A stretch of DNA of 64,000 nucleotides, from contig NZ_JAHBAG010000001.1 of NCBI RefSeq assembly GCF_020510445.1, forward strand, positions 2,022,501-2,086,500, in the 5' to 3' direction. Source of the DNA: Hydrogenophaga taeniospiralis (GTDB taxonomy: Bacteria > Pseudomonadota > Gammaproteobacteria > Burkholderiales > Burkholderiaceae_C). The notes below the pieces were generated by a model. That model made no database searches, had not been told where the DNA came from, and saw only the letters and a list, made by a program, of their open reading frames with translations. Below, one piece after another: positions 62,547 through 64,000 of the stretch (positions are counted from its first letter, which is position 1; the number at the start of each line of letters is the position of its first letter). A program made the translations under genes and the position numbers.

Positions 62547-63302
62547 ATGAAAAAAATCCTTATGGGCTTTGCGCTGGCCCTGGGCCTGTCGGGTTCGGTC
62601 CTGGCCGCTGGCGGTGGGTTCCCGCTGGACAAGGCGCCCAATCGCACCAACGACATGGCCGCTCTTCAAAACGGCGCCAAGCTGTTTGTCAACTACTGCC
62701 TGAGCTGCCATTCGGCGGCCTTCATGCGCTACAACCGCCTGCGTGACATCGGTTTGAACGACAAGCAGATCGCGGAAAACCTGACTTTTGCCACCGACAA
62801 GATCGGTGACACCATGAAGTCGGCGATCGATCCGCGTCAGGCGAAAGCCTGGTTTGGCGCCAATCCTCCCGATCTGACGGTGATCGCCCGTTCGCGCTCC
62901 AGCCACGCCGGGACCGGCGCCGATTACATCTACACGCTGCTGCGCACTTATTACCGCGATGAATCCAAGCCCACCGGCTGGAACAACATGGTGTTCCCGA
63001 ACATCGGCATGCCCAACCCTTTGTGGCAACTGCAGGGTGAACGCAAACCGGTTCACGAAAAAGTGGAAAGCCACGGCCATGAGGTGGAGCTGCTCAAAGG
63101 CTGGGAACAAGTCAAGCCGGGCACGCTCAGCGAGGCTGAATACGACCAGAATGTCGGCGATCTGGTGGCTTATCTGCAGTGGATGAGCGAACCAGCCCAG
63201 AACAGCCGCGTGCGCATTGGCGTGTGGGTGTTGTTGTTCCTCTCCGTCTTCACGCTGGTCGCCTGGCGCCTGAACGCGTCTTACTGGAAAGACGTCAAAT
63301 AA
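62547..63302 (+). CDS. petC: Cytochrome c1 subunit of the bc1 complex
   Basis: The 251-residue protein has a signal peptide ending in VLAAGG, the haem site CLSCH (51-55), the PPDLTVIARSRS block with the methionine-bearing region MVFPNIGMPNPLW, and a C-terminal anchor helix (VRIGVWVLLFLSVFTLVAWRLNA). CCGGAGAG precedes ATG 62547. Haem attachment depends on the ResB/CcsB pair encoded earlier in the window. A hairpin and a T-tracted terminator follow before sspA. Confidence 0.96.
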   Translation: MKKILMGFALALGLSGSVLAAGGGFPLDKAPNRTNDMAALQNGAKLFVNYCLSCHSAAFMRYNRLRDIGLNDKQIAENLTFATDKIGDTMKSAIDPRQAKAWFGANPPDLTVIARSRSSHAGTGADYIYTLLRTYYRDESKPTGWNNMVFPNIGMPNPLWQLQGERKPVHEKVESHGHEVELLKGWEQVKPGTLSEAEYDQNVGDLVAYLQWMSEPAQNSRVRIGVWVLLFLSVFTLVAWRLNASYWKDVK

Positions 63303-63352
63303 TTCGATTCGGGTTGAGGTATGCCAGCGTTGCTGGCGTACCCATCCGTCCC

Positions 63353-63400
63353 ACAGTGGATTGCAGCGCCGGCATGGTGTTTTGCAATCCACTGTTTTTT
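63353..63400 (+). terminator. Intrinsic terminator between petC and sspA
   Basis: ACAGTGGATTGCA (63353-63365) pairs perfectly with TGCAATCCACTGT (63383-63395), a 13-bp stem with a 17-nt loop, followed by six T residues (63395-63400). It lies 20 nt before the sspA start, with AAGGAGA between. A second hairpin, GCCAGC-GTT-GCTGGC (63323-63337), precedes it. Strong terminator for petABC, or an attenuator for sspA. Confidence 0.75.
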
Positions 63401-63419
63401 GCTTTAAGGAGACTCCCTC

Positions 63420-64000
63420 ATGATGGTCTTGTACTCGGGCACCACCTGCCCCTATTCCCACCGTTGCCGTTTCGTCCTGTTCGAGAAGGGCATGGACTTT
63501 GAAATCCGGGACGTGGACCTGTACAACAAGCCCGAAGACATCAGTGTCATGAACCCGTATGGCCAGGTGCCGATCCTGGTCGAACGCGATCTGATCCTGT
63601 ACGAGTCGAACATCATCAACGAATACATTGATGAGCGCTTCCCCCATCCTCAGCTCATGCCGGGCGACCCGGTGGACCGCGCTCGCGTGCGCCTGTTTCT
63701 GCTGAACTTCGAAAAGGAATTGTTCACGCATGTGTCCATGCTGGAATCGCGCAGCACCAAGGGCAATGAGAAGGCCCTGGAAAAGGCCCGCGCTCACATC
63801 CGCGACCGTCTGACACAGCTGGCCCCGGTGTTCCTCAAGAACAAGTTCATGCTGGGAGACAACTTCTCCATGCTGGATGTCGCCATTGCACCGCTGTTGT
63901 GGCGTCTGGACTTTTACGGCATTGAGCTGAGCAAGAATGCGGCCCCATTGCTCAAGTACGCCGAGCGCATTTTCTCGCGCCCGGCCTATATCGAGGCGCT
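63420..64000 (+). CDS. sspA: Stringent starvation protein A-like (GST fold), 3'-truncated by window end
   Basis: SspA is an RNA-polymerase-associated GST-fold protein of the stringent/acid response. The visible 193 codons start MMVLYSGTTCPYSHRCRFVLFEKGMDFE and continue through the thioredoxin-like domain (NPYGQVPILVERDLILYESNIINEYIDERF) into the helical domain (GDNFSMLDVAIAPLLWRL). The reading frame runs off the window. ATG at 63420, with AAGGAGA seven bases upstream, is followed at once by another ATG. petABC-sspA is a common betaproteobacterial order. Some GST relatives share this fold, so the name is likely but not proven. Confidence 0.9.
   Translation, partial: MMVLYSGTTCPYSHRCRFVLFEKGMDFEIRDVDLYNKPEDISVMNPYGQVPILVERDLILYESNIINEYIDERFPHPQLMPGDPVDRARVRLFLLNFEKELFTHVSMLESRSTKGNEKALEKARAHIRDRLTQLAPVFLKNKFMLGDNFSMLDVAIAPLLWRLDFYGIELSKNAAPLLKYAERIFSRPAYIEA

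Overview
The window looks like core chromosome of a high-GC betaproteobacterium. Gene order and protein sequences fit Burkholderiales, most likely family Comamonadaceae (Hydrogenophaga- or Acidovorax-like). This placement is inference: it rests on pilMNOPQ-aroKB-dgt, gltBD next to an mla cluster and murA-his-tat-petABC-sspA synteny, System II cytochrome c maturation, and a palindromic spacer repeat of a type I associate with this family. No rRNA, tRNA, CRISPR array or prophage was seen. No gap between genes exceeds about 260 bp; the larger ones are described in the entries.

Layout. 1-5.2 kb: a truncated unknown gene, a membrane 7TM protein with a degenerate GGDEF domain, and on the minus strand a soluble three-PAS histidine kinase followed by a short-chain dehydrogenase. 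5.4-9.5 kb: metK (minus), two tandem LpxL/LpxM-type acyltransferases (plus) and the GTPase yihA (minus). 9.6-15.7 kb: a redox-envelope block with a dihaem cytochrome c4, the ResB/CcsB haem-ligation complex and the MsrP/MsrQ methionine sulfoxide repair pair. 15.7-20.2 kb: lptM-lysA (minus), cyaY (plus) and mrcA (minus), packed with overlaps. 20.4-29.2 kb: the type IV pilus alignment/secretin operon pilMNOPQ, a small unknown lipoprotein, then aroK, aroB and a dGTPase-like gene. This pil stretch is visibly more AT-rich than its surroundings.

29.2-32.0 kb: an MFS transporter, a conserved unknown protein, and a REP-associated (IS200-like) transposase bounded by a matched inverted repeat. The right repeat ends 7 bp before the best gltB promoter candidate. 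32.1-38.4 kb: gltB-gltD, glutamate synthase. 38.5-46.0 kb: mlaFED-mlaA-mlaC-mlaB, retrograde phospholipid transport with the outer-membrane lipoprotein gene inside the cluster, then an ABC-2 exporter, a BolA-like protein and murA. 46.1-53.6 kb: nearly all histidine biosynthesis genes (hisG, D, C, B, H, A, F, I, E), interrupted by one opposing lapA-like gene. 53.6-57.7 kb: a small membrane protein, a HIT hydrolase, tatABC, a membrane-anchored single-PDZ serine protease (minus) and, divergent from it, a 46-residue membrane protein with a near-ideal FNR-type promoter. 57.8-64 kb: a Nif3-like protein, pdxA, mscL (minus), petABC (cytochrome bc1) and the start of sspA.

The genes share an envelope and respiration theme: lipid A acylation, peptidoglycan synthesis (mrcA, murA), outer-membrane lipid asymmetry (mla), type IV pili, Tat export, and c-type cytochromes with their maturation machinery. 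MsrP and the Rieske protein carry visible Tat-type signals. Amino-acid biosynthesis (his, lys, aro, glt) fills the rest. I found no confidently new multi-gene system. The best leads are the transposase element abutting the gltB promoter, the FNR-type promoter for the DUF3149 mini-protein, terminator-like hairpins next to the resB and sspA start codons, and the unknown lipoprotein after pilQ.
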